Under the pieces are notes generated by a model. That model ran no database searches. It saw nothing but the letters and a program-made list of their open reading frames with translations, and was not told the origin of the DNA. From Bacillota bacterium (lineage in GTDB: Bacteria; Bacillota; Clostridia; Christensenellales; Aristaeellaceae), in assembly GCA_023460055.1 (NCBI GenBank), contig JAEWRJ010000184.1:1-19546 (forward strand): a stretch of 19,546 bases of DNA. The letters are read 5' to 3'. Positions 1 to 7,392 of the stretch are shown in pieces. Numbering within the stretch: the first letter of the stretch is position 1; the number at the start of each line of letters is the position of its first letter. Position numbers and translations under genes: made by a program.

Positions 1-118
1 TTACCGGTGGCAATGGCGAAGGGGATCACCTGTATCCATCCCGAACACAGAAGTTAAGCCCTTCAGCGCCGATGGTACTTGGCGGGTAACTGCCCGGAAG
101 AGTAGGTCGCTGCCGGTT
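1..118 (+). rRNA. rrf: 5S ribosomal RNA
   Basis: The sequence shows the universal 5S core: the CCCGAACACAGAAGTTAAGC loop near 42-60 and the GATGGTACT segment near 71-79. The terminal stem ACCGG (3-7) pairs with CCGGT (113-117). Length is normal for a bacterial 5S. It is followed at once by a rho-independent terminator, so this is the 3' end of an rRNA operon whose 16S and 23S genes would lie to the left, outside the window. The exact 5' end is uncertain by a few bases. No tRNA follows it. Confidence 0.96.
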
Positions 119-127
119 CTCCACAAA

Positions 128-163
128 GACACTCCCAGCATGAGCCGGGGGTGTCTATTTTAT
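128..163 (+). terminator. rRNA operon terminator
   Basis: GACACTCCC (128-136) pairs with GGGGGTGTC (147-155) around a 10-base loop, followed by a T-rich run TATTTTATT. It lies 10 bases after the 5S rRNA and ends the rRNA transcript before the convergent DUF503 gene. Confidence 0.85.
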
Positions 164-198
164 TGAAAGAATGGTTTCCCGACCAGCCGGCAAGACTG

Positions 199-492
199 CT
201 AATACTGGTTCTCTTCTACCTGATACAGTTCCGCCTCGCTTTGCTCCTCGACAAAGGACAGCAGCGATTCCCGGGTGCTGTCAGCCTGACCCGCCCCAAA
301 GGCAAGCGCGGCAACAGAGATTTCAAAGAGGGTGTGAATGTCCTGCGGACCGCTCTCTACGGCTGACACATTGAACCGGTGCCTCAGCCGGCTGATCAGG
401 CGGCTGACCTCGCTGCGCCTGTCCTTGAGAGAACGGCACCAGGGGGCCCGAAAGCAAAGCCTCATAAGCAGGACCATTGGTTTATTTTCCAC
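199..492 (-). CDS. DUF503 family protein (YlxP-like)
   Basis: This small protein of about 97 residues matches the DUF503 pattern. It has an N-terminal beta strand (MVLLMRLCF), then the typical SLKDRRSEVSRLISRLRHRFNVS block with its SLK(E/D)(K/R)R signature, then a QD..........EISVAALAFG strand and a C-terminal helix ending in acidic residues. The family is a small ferredoxin-like fold found in many Firmicutes, often near ribosome or translation genes; its exact role is not settled. I chose the GTG start at 492 because an AGGAGG lies five bases upstream; the ATG three bases earlier would be too close to that site. It is the last gene of the minus-strand cluster and converges on the rRNA operon. 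Confidence 0.85.
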   Translation of the reverse strand: MENKPMVLLMRLCFRAPWCRSLKDRRSEVSRLISRLRHRFNVSAVESGPQDIHTLFEISVAALAFGAGQADSTRESLLSFVEEQSEAELYQVEENQY

Positions 493-516
493 CATTGCCT
501 CCTGACAGGATTGCAG

Positions 517-1224
517 CTACTCCCAGCTGTATGAACCCGCTTCCACCGCGCAGGCCAAATGCTCAGGATCCACGCGCTGGGAACCGTCCCCGCGAGCCCC
601 GAAGAAGTGAACGCAGAAATGACCGGACATATCATTGCCCGGTATCACTTCCCAGCCGTGGGGTTTGCCGTTCATCGACGCGGCGTAGACATTGCCCTGA
701 TAGTACGCCAGGATGGGCCGCCTGTCCCAGGACCACTCGCCGCCATAGATACCGAGCATCAGCGCGGTATCCTCTGCCGTCAGCGGTTCAGCATCCAGGT
801 GGCTGACACCCATGACGCGTACACAATTGAATACGGTATTTGTGCGCACATCCTTGATTTGAAACCGCGCGCCGATGGGAATCAGATCACTGCCCCCTCC
901 ATACCAGGAAGGGCGCAAAGTATCCCCCTTCTTTGGATCAGGAGGCAGGAACAGCAGCCGAATCGTTTCCTCGTCGGCTTCCCCGGTGGGTCTGATGCCC
1001 TTTTCAGCTTGATAGGCATAGAGGGACACCGCGGTTTCGTCTCCGAACACACCATCCGCTTCAGCCTTCAGGAAGCCAAGCGCGCGGAGCCGCTGCTGTG
1101 TCTGCCATACATGGCTGCCCTTGTCTCCGGACGCGCTGGGAAGAGGGATGGCAGCCTCTGTCCAAACGGTTTGATAGAGCGCAATCAGAAGAGTCAATAA
1201 AGACAGACTGATGAGCCTCTTCAT
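517..1224 (-). CDS. Exported peptidoglycan-binding domain protein
   Basis: A protein of 235 residues. Residues 1-24 form a signal peptide (MKRLISLSLLTLLIALYQTVWTEA) with a plausible signal peptidase I site. Residues 35-92 are a PG_binding_1 domain, recognisable from QTQQRLRALGFL, ADGVFGDETAVSLYAYQ and RPTGEADEETIRLLF. The remaining 140 residues form a domain I do not name with certainty; it is rich in Trp and Gly and contains GARFQIKDVRTNTVFNCVRV and HFCVHFFGARG. A similar tail is often attached to peptidoglycan-binding modules in Clostridia. No catalytic motif of an amidase or L,D-transpeptidase is obvious. The ATG overlaps the stop of the upstream gene (ATGA), so the two are translationally coupled and probably act together at the cell envelope. 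Confidence 0.8.
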   Translation of the reverse strand: MKRLISLSLLTLLIALYQTVWTEAAIPLPSASGDKGSHVWQTQQRLRALGFLKAEADGVFGDETAVSLYAYQAEKGIRPTGEADEETIRLLFLPPDPKKGDTLRPSWYGGGSDLIPIGARFQIKDVRTNTVFNCVRVMGVSHLDAEPLTAEDTALMLGIYGGEWSWDRRPILAYYQGNVYAASMNGKPHGWEVIPGNDMSGHFCVHFFGARGDGSQRVDPEHLACAVEAGSYSWE

Positions 1225-2198
1225 GTGGCCTCCGTCCCCCCGGGCTGTCTGCCCGGGTCAAACCACAGAGGGGTCAGAGACTCCGGCTGGTAGACAATCA
1301 AGGGTTCATCGCCTTTATCGATCAGGCAGGCGATATTGGCAGTCTGCTCAGCCCCCGTATAGAGCGCGCGCAGGCCATGGATATCGTTGATCAAAAAATG
1401 GTGGGGATATTCCGTCCCGCCGCGGCTGACAAATCGAAAATCCTCGCTTTTTATCTCGGCCCGGTCACCGGGCGCGGACAGGGCTTTCACCCATAGGGTA
1501 ACAATGAACCACTCCTGGGTTCTGGGCGGTGTGATGTTATATTTGCTCATCTTTTGCGCGGCCTTAAGGGCAGAACTCCCCCTGGTCATCGACAGCATCC
1601 GGATCTCAAAGCCGGCATAGCCCGACCAGTAGGACCCCTCATAGAAGGCCGGGACACCAAGCGGAGCCGGATCCTCTCGCGTTCCGGCATATGGATAAGC
1701 TGCCTGGGAAGCAGGCGGAGCGGATATACGGGCGATTAATTCTGCATCCACCAGCCCGGCGCCGCTGCCCAGAGGATCCGCCTCATCATAAGGCGCAAGC
1801 CCGCGGAAGATGCCCCGGACGCTGACCAAGTCCCCGGGCAGGAGCGCTTCTTCCTCCGCGCGCGGGGCGCAGCGCAGCAGAAAGACACGCTGCGGATGAT
1901 CTTCAAGCGATAAGATGTATTCAGCATTTTCAAGCTGCGGGCGGATGACAAACAGCCGTCCTGTCAGGCTGATCCGTTCATCCATATGCTCCTGCGGCCG
2001 GCGAAGCAGGCTTTCCCCGTCTCCGACATGGGTATACCCATCAAAAGCCGGAAGCGTAAGACTCCGGATGCGTTCATCAGCTGCCCGACGCAGTGCCTCA
2101 AGCTCAAGAAGGCTTAGCCCTTCAAGCTGGACAGGCTGATCGGCCGGCGCGGGTACCGCCAGGCAGAGAATCAGACATATCATGATGACTATTTTCAT
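1221..2198 (-). CDS. Exported protein with DUF4352-like domain
   Basis: A protein of 325 residues from the ATG at 2198, which has GGAG seven bases upstream; an in-frame ATG at 2216 lacks this site. Residues 1-20 are a signal peptide (MKIVIMICLILCLAVPAPAD) without a clear lipobox. A short helical segment (LSLLELEALRRAADERIRSL) precedes a region, roughly residues 50-155, whose strands (ISLTGRLFVI, YILSLED, PGDLVSVRGIFRG) look like an OB fold. The C-terminal part, roughly 190-305, resembles DUF4352 immunoglobulin-like domains: FIVTLWVKALS, then a GDRAEIKSEDFRFVSRGG strand pair. Function is unknown; an extracytoplasmic ligand or wall role is likely. It overlaps the peptidoglycan-binding gene by four bases. 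No clear promoter is visible in the 80 bases upstream, so readthrough from fdhD is possible. Confidence 0.65.
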   Translation of the reverse strand: MKIVIMICLILCLAVPAPADQPVQLEGLSLLELEALRRAADERIRSLTLPAFDGYTHVGDGESLLRRPQEHMDERISLTGRLFVIRPQLENAEYILSLEDHPQRVFLLRCAPRAEEEALLPGDLVSVRGIFRGLAPYDEADPLGSGAGLVDAELIARISAPPASQAAYPYAGTREDPAPLGVPAFYEGSYWSGYAGFEIRMLSMTRGSSALKAAQKMSKYNITPPRTQEWFIVTLWVKALSAPGDRAEIKSEDFRFVSRGGTEYPHHFLINDIHGLRALYTGAEQTANIACLIDKGDEPLIVYQPESLTPLWFDPGRQPGGTEAT

Positions 2199-2279
2199 GT
2201 TGATGCTCCATATCATCGGGAGGGATAGCTGGCCGCAACGGATTCAGGGAAGAGAAAAAATGTATCTGGAAAACATAAT

Positions 2280-2906
2280 CTACAGGTGAACCGGGCTGTC
2301 GCTTGCCGCTCTGGCTACCAGGCGCAGGTTAAGCCTGTCAGCATACTGCAGGCACAGATCACTGGGATACTTGAGCGTAAACAGCAGGGGGATGCCGCTG
2401 CATGCGGCTTTGCCCAGCATTTCAAGGGATAGCCTGCCGCTGGTACCCAGGATGCAATCCCGCGTCTCCCAGCCATTGAGCGCGGCATAGCCGATGGCCT
2501 TGTCGAGGGCGTTGTGCCGTCCGGCATCATCGAAAACGGCGGTATCGCCGCCGCGGCGTATAACGGCGCGATGACGGCCGAAGGGGGCGTCCTCCTGCAA
2601 GGCGCGGCCCAGGCTGCGGATCAGATCGTCATCAGCATCTGCCTTGACAGAGAAGGGAGGGAGTGCAGACAAACGGTCTGTCAGAAAGCAGGCGGGTCGC
2701 ATCGCGCCTTTCAGGCGCACGGCAACCGTATCCTCCTCTTCTTCAACAGTGAGGATGTCATCTGAGCTTTTGACGCGCCCCTGGGACAGCAGATAGCCAA
2801 CGCTCAGTTCCCGCCAGTTCCCTTCGGAACAGAGGATCTGTTCGGCCGGGTCTCCATTGACGCGCAGGGTAAAACAGCGCTCCTGAAACAGCATGTCTTC
2901 TCTCAT
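2280..2906 (-). CDS. fdhD: FdhD-like sulfurtransferase, truncated and lacking CxxC
   Basis: This is a member of the FdhD family, which moves sulfur from a cysteine desulfurase to the Mo/W-bis-MGD cofactor of formate dehydrogenases. Family blocks seen are FTLRVNGDP and ELSVGYLLSQG near the N-terminus, LPPFSVKAD (82-90), DDAGRHNALDKAIGYA in the middle and TSGRLSLEMLGKAACSGIPLL towards the C-terminus. At 208 residues it is shorter than the usual 260-280. The paired cysteines (E. coli ACGVCG, Cys121 and Cys124) are reduced to ACFLTD, leaving only Cys73. The ATG at 2906 has GGGAG five bases upstream and overlaps the stop of the preceding gene (ATGA); the in-frame GTG at 2912 would overlap that site. 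It may be a cofactor-handling factor for the neighbouring AOR enzyme rather than a standard FdhD. Confidence 0.85.
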   Translation of the reverse strand: MREDMLFQERCFTLRVNGDPAEQILCSEGNWRELSVGYLLSQGRVKSSDDILTVEEEEDTVAVRLKGAMRPACFLTDRLSALPPFSVKADADDDLIRSLGRALQEDAPFGRHRAVIRRGGDTAVFDDAGRHNALDKAIGYAALNGWETRDCILGTSGRLSLEMLGKAACSGIPLLFTLKYPSDLCLQYADRLNLRLVARAASDSPVHL

Positions 2907-3544
2907 TGCCACTCCCTGCTGTCCACTTCGATATCCTGGAAGAGGGCGCGGGCGTAGTTTTTGCTCAGGCTTTGAGAGGAATAGAAGGCTTTTGCTCCGT
3001 TGCTTGCTTCAACGACGCCGATATCCTTGTACTCCTCGCTCAGCTGCATTCGGGCAGCCGCCCCTTCGATCTCATCCACGCTGAAGCGGAAAGGATAGCC
3101 GGAAAATTTGGAAAAGGGGGCGGGCCGGGGATAGAGGCTGGAATCGTGCCGCGCTACCTCCGCGATGGTCGCCAGCATGTCCTTGTCCTCAATGAGCGCC
3201 TGGACGCGGGCGAACTCGGGCGTCATGATGGAGGCATCAAAGTAATAGCTGTCCTTCTTGCCCTTGATGAGGACCGTATCCTTCAACTCCTCACAGGCCT
3301 GTCCCTGATCGACAGCGCTGAGCAGCTCGGACAGTTTCTCATCCTCCAGCCCGTCCAGCTTGAGCTGTCTGATCCATTTGAGCGGCGCTACCAGGTTCTG
3401 TGCCGTACGGTCGTAGATGGCTTGCGCAAGGACGAGGGCGGCAGCTTTTCCGGCTGCCTGCTCAGGGCTTAGCTCCGCGGAAGAAGCTTGGGGGAGCATC
3501 ATGTCCGGTGTACCAGGGGATTGATTGGTTTCATGTTCATTCAT
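2903..3544 (-). CDS. YdhW-like protein of an oxidoreductase locus
   Basis: A soluble protein of about 213 residues with no signal peptide or membrane segment. The N-terminal third is Ala/Gln-rich and helical. The C-terminal half has YYFDASIMTPEFARVQALIE, LYPRPAPFSKFSGYPF and YSSQSLSKNYARALF. I do not recognise a catalytic domain. Its place beside ydhV and ydhY homologues, its size (E. coli YdhW is about 215 residues) and the MTPEFAR and YPRP features suggest the YdhW family, whose function is unknown. The start at 3544 has GGAGG eight bases upstream. The longer in-frame ATG at 3574 lies within the predicted -10 element, so it cannot be the start from that promoter. It overlaps fdhD by four bases. 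Confidence 0.6.
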   Translation of the reverse strand: MNEHETNQSPGTPDMMLPQASSAELSPEQAAGKAAALVLAQAIYDRTAQNLVAPLKWIRQLKLDGLEDEKLSELLSAVDQGQACEELKDTVLIKGKKDSYYFDASIMTPEFARVQALIEDKDMLATIAEVARHDSSLYPRPAPFSKFSGYPFRFSVDEIEGAAARMQLSEEYKDIGVVEASNGAKAFYSSQSLSKNYARALFQDIEVDSREWQ

Positions 3545-3572
3545 CAGATGTACCTCCGTATTGAATAGATTC

Positions 3573-3578
3573 ATTATA
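3573..3578 (-). promoter_or_regulatory. -10 element before ydhW-like gene
   Basis: TATAAT on the minus strand, about 30 bases upstream of the ATG at 3544. No good -35 sits 17 bases further up. It would let the ydhW-like and fdhD genes be transcribed separately from ydhYV, which end at a terminator upstream. Confidence 0.45.
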
Positions 3579-3732
3579 CATGATTAGCGCAACAGAAGAA
3601 TACTGTTCCGGCATAGAGGGGGAAGGCATTGCTGTCCGGCTATTTTATCTTGAGGCTGCGCAGCGCTTGCGCTTCGGGCCTCGAGCCAAGGCCGTCCGGC
3701 GTGTTGGATGCCTTTATTTTGAGCCAATATCA

Positions 3733-3772
3733 GCATTAAAAAATGCTCCGGCGCATATTATTGCGCCGGAGC
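3733..3772 (-). terminator. Terminator after ydhV
   Basis: GCTCCGGCGCA (3745-3755) and TGCGCCGGAGC (3762-3772) form a perfect 11-base-pair stem with a 6-base loop. On the minus strand it is followed by ATTTTTTAATG, a typical rho-independent terminator for ydhY-ydhV. The rest of the 298-base gap (3545-3842) holds a weaker GC-rich hairpin near 3652-3682 (GAGGC...GCCTC) and the -10 element before the ydhW-like gene; I see no other gene there. Confidence 0.88.
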
Positions 3773-3842
3773 GAGGCCTAATCTCCTGCCCTTTGGCGCC
3801 ATCAGTTACGATGACACCGGTTCATCAACTTGAGGAGGTCGA

Positions 3843-5933
3843 TTACAGGAGACCGGAGGCTTCCAAGTCATCCGCGACGTCCTTGAGGCCGAATTTTTCC
3901 AGCGTCTCGCGGGTGGGGGCACCGTTTTCATCCCAGCCGAACTCCTTGTAGAAAAGGCTCAGCGCCAGCTGCCAGTCTTCCTTTTCCATCTTGATGGTGC
4001 CTTCGGTGAAGACCGGGACATCGGGCTCGGTGTTGTAGGCATACTCGGGGATCACATCATGTTCATTGCGCATATCGCGGCTGCCGTATGTTTTCACGGT
4101 CATCGCGCGGGACAGCTGGATGCTGCGCTCGGCCATGAAGTCAAGCTCTTCTTCCGTTACTTCCTTGCCGGTGATGGCAGAGTAATACTGGGACTCCACC
4201 GACAGATCGCCCTTATAGCCGCGTTCCTTGCGGGGGCTGAAAGTCATCGGCCATACCCAGTTGCACAGGGTGAAGCTGTCATGCAGCGCCTGCTTGACGA
4301 CGCCGAACTTGGCAAACCTGGCCTTGGACTCATTCATGGGCGTGTAGTTCTTGGGCTTGTCCAGCGCGCCTTTGCCGAAGTGCTCTTCAATGATGTTGCG
4401 CTGCAGGTGGTAGGGCAGGCCGGAGCCTGTGATGTTGACGATGGTGTGGCACATGCCGTCGCGGTTGTAAACGATGTTGGTCAGCATGCCGACCTGCGCC
4501 GCGCACTCGTTGCCGTGGTGGCGCTTGGCGCCGATCAGGCCCCAGAGGGTTATGGCCGCGCTGTTGAGGTAGTCATCGCCTACGATGTCATGGTACTGCT
4601 GGTCCACAAAGTACGCGCCCTGGGCCAGGGTGGACAGGCTGTGATTTTTGTCAACAACGCGCGTAAGGATATCGCTGATGAAGGTGATGTCGCCGGTCTC
4701 GCGCTTGGTCCAGTCGATCTCGGCATATTCTTCGGGCGTCATGATCTTTTCCATGTAGCCCTTGTCCATGAAGTAGTTGAGCGTGGCGCGCAGCTCGCCG
4801 TAGTTATCCCACAGGCCCAGATCGTCGGCCAGGATGGCGCTGTAGACGGAGGCGGTCAGCTTGCCGTCGCCTTCTTCCTCAAAATCCTTGTAGGCTTTCA
4901 TGATGCCGCCGTAGGGATTGTTGCCCAGGCAGGTGTTGGCGTGGGTGGTATTGCGGCCGAACTGTTTGAGCTGCGGCAGGTTCACGGCGCCGTAGCAGCG
5001 GACAGGGCAGGAGGTGCAGCCGATCATCTTGGTGGTGTACTTTTCGGCGATCATGCCGTGATCGAATACCGCCTTCTGGCAGCGGTATCCCATCAGGGTG
5101 GGCTGGCCGGGGGCCGATTCGCCGGTATCGATGGCGCCGCCGGGGGCCGCTCCCCAGGTGAGGCCGGGACGGCCGGTCCAGCGGGAGTTGGGGCTGTCAT
5201 ACTGGCTGAAGGATTGGGGCGTGTTGGGCACAACGTGGTTGTTGTTGGACCCCATCAGGTCGCTCATCACATAGTTGTTAAGATCCATCACGCGCTTGGG
5301 GTCAGCCATGGTGGTGGCGCCGGTGCCGTACAGGCAGATGGCCTTCAGCTTCTTTGAGCCGAAGATGGCGCCTACGCCGCCGCCGCCGCAGTGGGCGACG
5401 CCTGAGATCACGCAAGAGAGGTTGATCATGTTTTCACCGGCCTTGCCGATGGAAACGACTGTGGTGCCCGGGCCTTCCTTGTCGCACAGGGCCGCGGTGG
5501 TCTCGGTGGTGGTCAGGCCCCACAGGGCCGCGGCGTCTTCGACCACAGCCTTGTCATCCTTGATACACAGATAAACGGGGGTTTCGGACACGCCTTCAAT
5601 GATGATGGCGTCATAGCCGCAGGCCTTCATCTGGGTGGCAATATCGCCGCCGATGTGGGCGTCCGTGATCGCGTTGCCCTTGGTGAAGGTGCTGAGGAAG
5701 GATAAGGTGGTCCTGCCGGAGCAGGGGGCCGAGGAGCCGGAGTTGGGCCCGATAGCCATCACCACTTTGCTTTCAGGGTCATAGGGTTTGACACCTGAGG
5801 GTACTTCTTCATAATGAATGCGGGTCGCCATGCCCTTGCCGCCGATATAATCAAAATACTTTTCGCTGCTCTCTACGGTGCACTCGCGGGTCGAGAGGTT
5901 AGCGCGTAAGAGTTTGCCGGTCCATCCGTTCAT
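3843..5933 (-). CDS. ydhV: Aldehyde ferredoxin oxidoreductase family enzyme, YdhV-like
   Basis: A tungsten- or molybdenum-pterin oxidoreductase of the AOR family, 696 residues, almost the same length as E. coli YdhV (about 700). The N-terminus NGWTGKLLRANL and the GGKGMATRIHYEEVP segment are family hallmarks. YdhV-type blocks include NNHVVPNTPQS, SRWTGRPGLTWGAA, SAPCSGRTTLSFLSTFTKGN and NWVWPMTFSPRKERGYKGDL. The [4Fe-4S] ligands are visible as C306-x2-C309-x3-C313 and a distant Cys557 in FTLCNWVW. It has no signal peptide. AAAGGAGG lies eight bases before the ATG. It sits 18 bases after the ferredoxin gene, its likely electron partner. The substrate of YdhV-type enzymes is unknown, and whether the metal is W or Mo cannot be told from sequence. 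Confidence 0.95.
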   Translation of the reverse strand: MNGWTGKLLRANLSTRECTVESSEKYFDYIGGKGMATRIHYEEVPSGVKPYDPESKVVMAIGPNSGSSAPCSGRTTLSFLSTFTKGNAITDAHIGGDIATQMKACGYDAIIIEGVSETPVYLCIKDDKAVVEDAAALWGLTTTETTAALCDKEGPGTTVVSIGKAGENMINLSCVISGVAHCGGGGVGAIFGSKKLKAICLYGTGATTMADPKRVMDLNNYVMSDLMGSNNNHVVPNTPQSFSQYDSPNSRWTGRPGLTWGAAPGGAIDTGESAPGQPTLMGYRCQKAVFDHGMIAEKYTTKMIGCTSCPVRCYGAVNLPQLKQFGRNTTHANTCLGNNPYGGIMKAYKDFEEEGDGKLTASVYSAILADDLGLWDNYGELRATLNYFMDKGYMEKIMTPEEYAEIDWTKRETGDITFISDILTRVVDKNHSLSTLAQGAYFVDQQYHDIVGDDYLNSAAITLWGLIGAKRHHGNECAAQVGMLTNIVYNRDGMCHTIVNITGSGLPYHLQRNIIEEHFGKGALDKPKNYTPMNESKARFAKFGVVKQALHDSFTLCNWVWPMTFSPRKERGYKGDLSVESQYYSAITGKEVTEEELDFMAERSIQLSRAMTVKTYGSRDMRNEHDVIPEYAYNTEPDVPVFTEGTIKMEKEDWQLALSLFYKEFGWDENGAPTRETLEKFGLKDVADDLEASGLL

Positions 5934-5951
5934 ATTCTACGCCTCCTTTGC

Positions 5952-6590
5952 TTATGCCCCTGCGCTCATGGCAGTTGCTACATCTTCCCATTGGATCATT
6001 TTCAGCGCGCTGGTGGGGCAGCCGGCAACGCAGGCGCCGCAGTTGACGCACTTGGTTGATTTGCCCGTGTCCAGCCTCAAGCGCGGCATATGCCAGGGGC
6101 AGTTGGTGACGCACAGGCCGCAGCCGACGCAGACCGATTCATCCACGATGCGCGCCCCGGTCCGCGGATCGGGGTTAATGGCCTTTACAGGGCAGCCGAC
6201 CATGCAGGGGGCGTCCTTGCACTGGCGGCAGGTTTCCGCCGGAATGGACCAGTTGCCGAAAATGCCTTCACCGTCCAGATAGTCAACCGTGACCTTGCCG
6301 CCGAACTGCGCGTAGTCACGCACATGGATGCGGGACATATAGGGCTGGGCCACGCCGTCATTGGCCAGGGTGCAGTTTGCCTCGCAGCGCTGGCAGCCCG
6401 TGCAGCGGGCGGGGTTGAACACCAGCAGGAATTCCGCGTTGGGGTAGAGTTGAACCTGTTCAGCCTGCGCCAGCGTGCAGCCAAGCAGAGACAGCATCGA
6501 ACCCGAGAGGCTGACGCCTGCCAGGCCCTTGGCCGTCATCTTCATAAACTCACGCCGGGTATACTCACGGTTCATCAAGCTCTTAGACAT
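5952..6590 (-). CDS. ydhY: Four-cluster ferredoxin lipoprotein with Tat-type signal, YdhY-like
   Basis: An electron-transfer subunit of 212 residues. Residues 9-38 carry a twin-arginine motif (TRREFMK, Arg12-Arg13), a hydrophobic stretch and a lipobox-like LLGC (Cys38). E. coli YdhY has the same layout (LLSLLGC), but there the paired arginines are TRLEF. The rest holds sixteen cysteines in four [4Fe-4S] motifs: CTGCQRCEANC, CRQCKDAPCMVGCP, CVGCGLCVTNCP and CVNCGACVAGCP, as in HycB/DmsB-type subunits. The start at 6590 has AGGAGG ten bases upstream; the reading frame runs open further up to 6737 but lacks a site there. It is first in an operon with ydhV. Divergent tat genes two genes away fit export of this folded Fe-S protein. 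Confidence 0.92.
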   Translation of the reverse strand: MSKSLMNREYTRREFMKMTAKGLAGVSLSGSMLSLLGCTLAQAEQVQLYPNAEFLLVFNPARCTGCQRCEANCTLANDGVAQPYMSRIHVRDYAQFGGKVTVDYLDGEGIFGNWSIPAETCRQCKDAPCMVGCPVKAINPDPRTGARIVDESVCVGCGLCVTNCPWHMPRLRLDTGKSTKCVNCGACVAGCPTSALKMIQWEDVATAMSAGA

Positions 6591-6649
6591 AGTGAGTCGA
6601 CCTCCTGTTAGTGCGCGTTTGCGCCAAATATAAAAGAAGACACAGCAAA

Positions 6650-6755
6650 CCTTCCGGTGCAGCCGTATCTCCTTTGCAAAAGGCAGGGTGAGTGATTGCT
6701 CGCTCCCCCCATCGGTTCCATAGACCGCATGGGCCACGTGAACTCGGAGAACTTC
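6650..6755 (-). promoter_or_regulatory. Structured 5' leader, candidate Moco/Tuco riboswitch
   Basis: The predicted transcript has a leader of about 170 bases before ydhY. On the minus strand it folds into several hairpins. One has CCCAT/ATGGG plus CGGT/ACCG (6708-6733). The second is GAGCGA-GCAA-TCACTC (6690-6705), a hairpin with a GNRA loop. The third is CCTTT-TGC-AAAGG (6671-6683). TTCTCC near the 5' end can pair with GGAGA after the third hairpin, and the element ends with CCGGAAGG. Known molybdenum/tungsten cofactor riboswitches use a GNRA loop and end with a CUGGAAAGG-like segment (E. coli moaA leader), and they precede genes for Mo/W cofactor enzymes. The match is by eye and the family assignment is uncertain. 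Confidence 0.42.
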
Positions 6756-6766
6756 TTTTCGTGGAT

Positions 6767-6795
6767 ATCATAGCACAACGTGAAAGGGGGAACAA
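6767..6795 (-). promoter_or_regulatory. Sigma-70 promoter of ydhY-ydhV
   Basis: On the minus strand: -35 TTGTTC (6790-6795), 17-base spacer, -10 TATGAT (6767-6772). Transcription would start near 6760, leaving the long leader before ydhY. A small inverted repeat TTAGC-GAAT-GCTAA (6854-6867) lies further upstream and overlaps the end of mobB; its role is unknown. Confidence 0.7.
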
Positions 6796-6863
6796 TAGAT
6801 GCTAAGTTCTTTTTTCACTAATTTTGGCGAATAACACGGAGTTCAGCAAAAAATTAGCGAATG

Positions 6864-7361
6864 CTAACCTTTAGCCGGACACAAGTTAATGATAAAATCG
6901 GACAAAGATTCTATTTCTTCAAAAGAAAAGCAGGGGATGCCGGGATAAGCGCCCGCGTCGGTCACGATGGCGGCGTAATCGCCCGGATTTCCGCGCAGTC
7001 CCTGACCGGTTGCCTTGCGTTCAACACCGATGGCGGGACAGTCAAAGCCGGAGTAGCCCTCGATCAGGACAAGGTCAACGCCCTGCATCCTCCCGATGAT
7101 CTCCCGCGGGCTGAGCGGACGGCGCTCTATCAAGGCAGTCATCTCGGAGGAACCGATGGCCGTGACCAGGGCACCGGCATGGCTGAAGCGGTAGCTGTCT
7201 TTGCCCGGCTTGTCGATCTCAAATCGGTGCGCGTCATGTTTCATCACGCCAAGCTTCAGTCCGCGCGCGTTCAGCGCCGGGATCAGCCGCTCGATCAGCG
7301 TTGTTTTCCCCGTACCTGAAAAAGCGCTGAAGGATACCGCCGGGGGTTGAGTTGAATACAT
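6864..7361 (-). CDS. mobB: MobB, molybdopterin-guanine dinucleotide biosynthesis GTPase
   Basis: A protein of 165 residues of the MobB family, a GTP-binding accessory protein that aids conversion of molybdopterin to its guanine dinucleotide form. The P-loop SGTGKTTL lies near residues 15-22. Then come VMKHDAHRFEIDKPGKDSYR, the conserved His/Asp segment, GSSEMTAL, and the VDLVLIEGYSG strand with the Walker B-like region. Length fits the family. I placed the start at 7361 because GGGAGG is eight bases upstream and the extended -10 promoter at 7393-7401 would start the transcript near 7386; the ATG at 7379 would then have almost no leader. No mobA is in the window. It lies between the YdhYV unit and the divergent tat genes. 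Confidence 0.93.
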   Translation of the reverse strand: MYSTQPPAVSFSAFSGTGKTTLIERLIPALNARGLKLGVMKHDAHRFEIDKPGKDSYRFSHAGALVTAIGSSEMTALIERRPLSPREIIGRMQGVDLVLIEGYSGFDCPAIGVERKATGQGLRGNPGDYAAIVTDAGAYPGIPCFSFEEIESLSDFIINLCPAKG

Positions 7362-7392
7362 CTTGCCTGCCTCCCTCATTTTTCTCCTGTGG

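Noticed and set aside
559..1200. Plus-strand open frame of 213 codons opposite the peptidoglycan-binding gene
   Set aside because: The minus strand has a signal peptide, a PG-binding domain and a ribosome binding site; the plus frame has none.
4059..5357. Long plus-strand open frame (432 codons) opposite ydhV
   Set aside because: It is antisense to a clear AOR-family gene, is low-complexity (Val/Gly/Ala-rich) and has no family motif; it results from codon bias in the real gene.
6854..6867. TTAGC-GAAT-GCTAA as a ModE-type operator
   Set aside because: It does not fit the ModE consensus and overlaps the stop region of mobB; kept only as a remark at the ydhY promoter.
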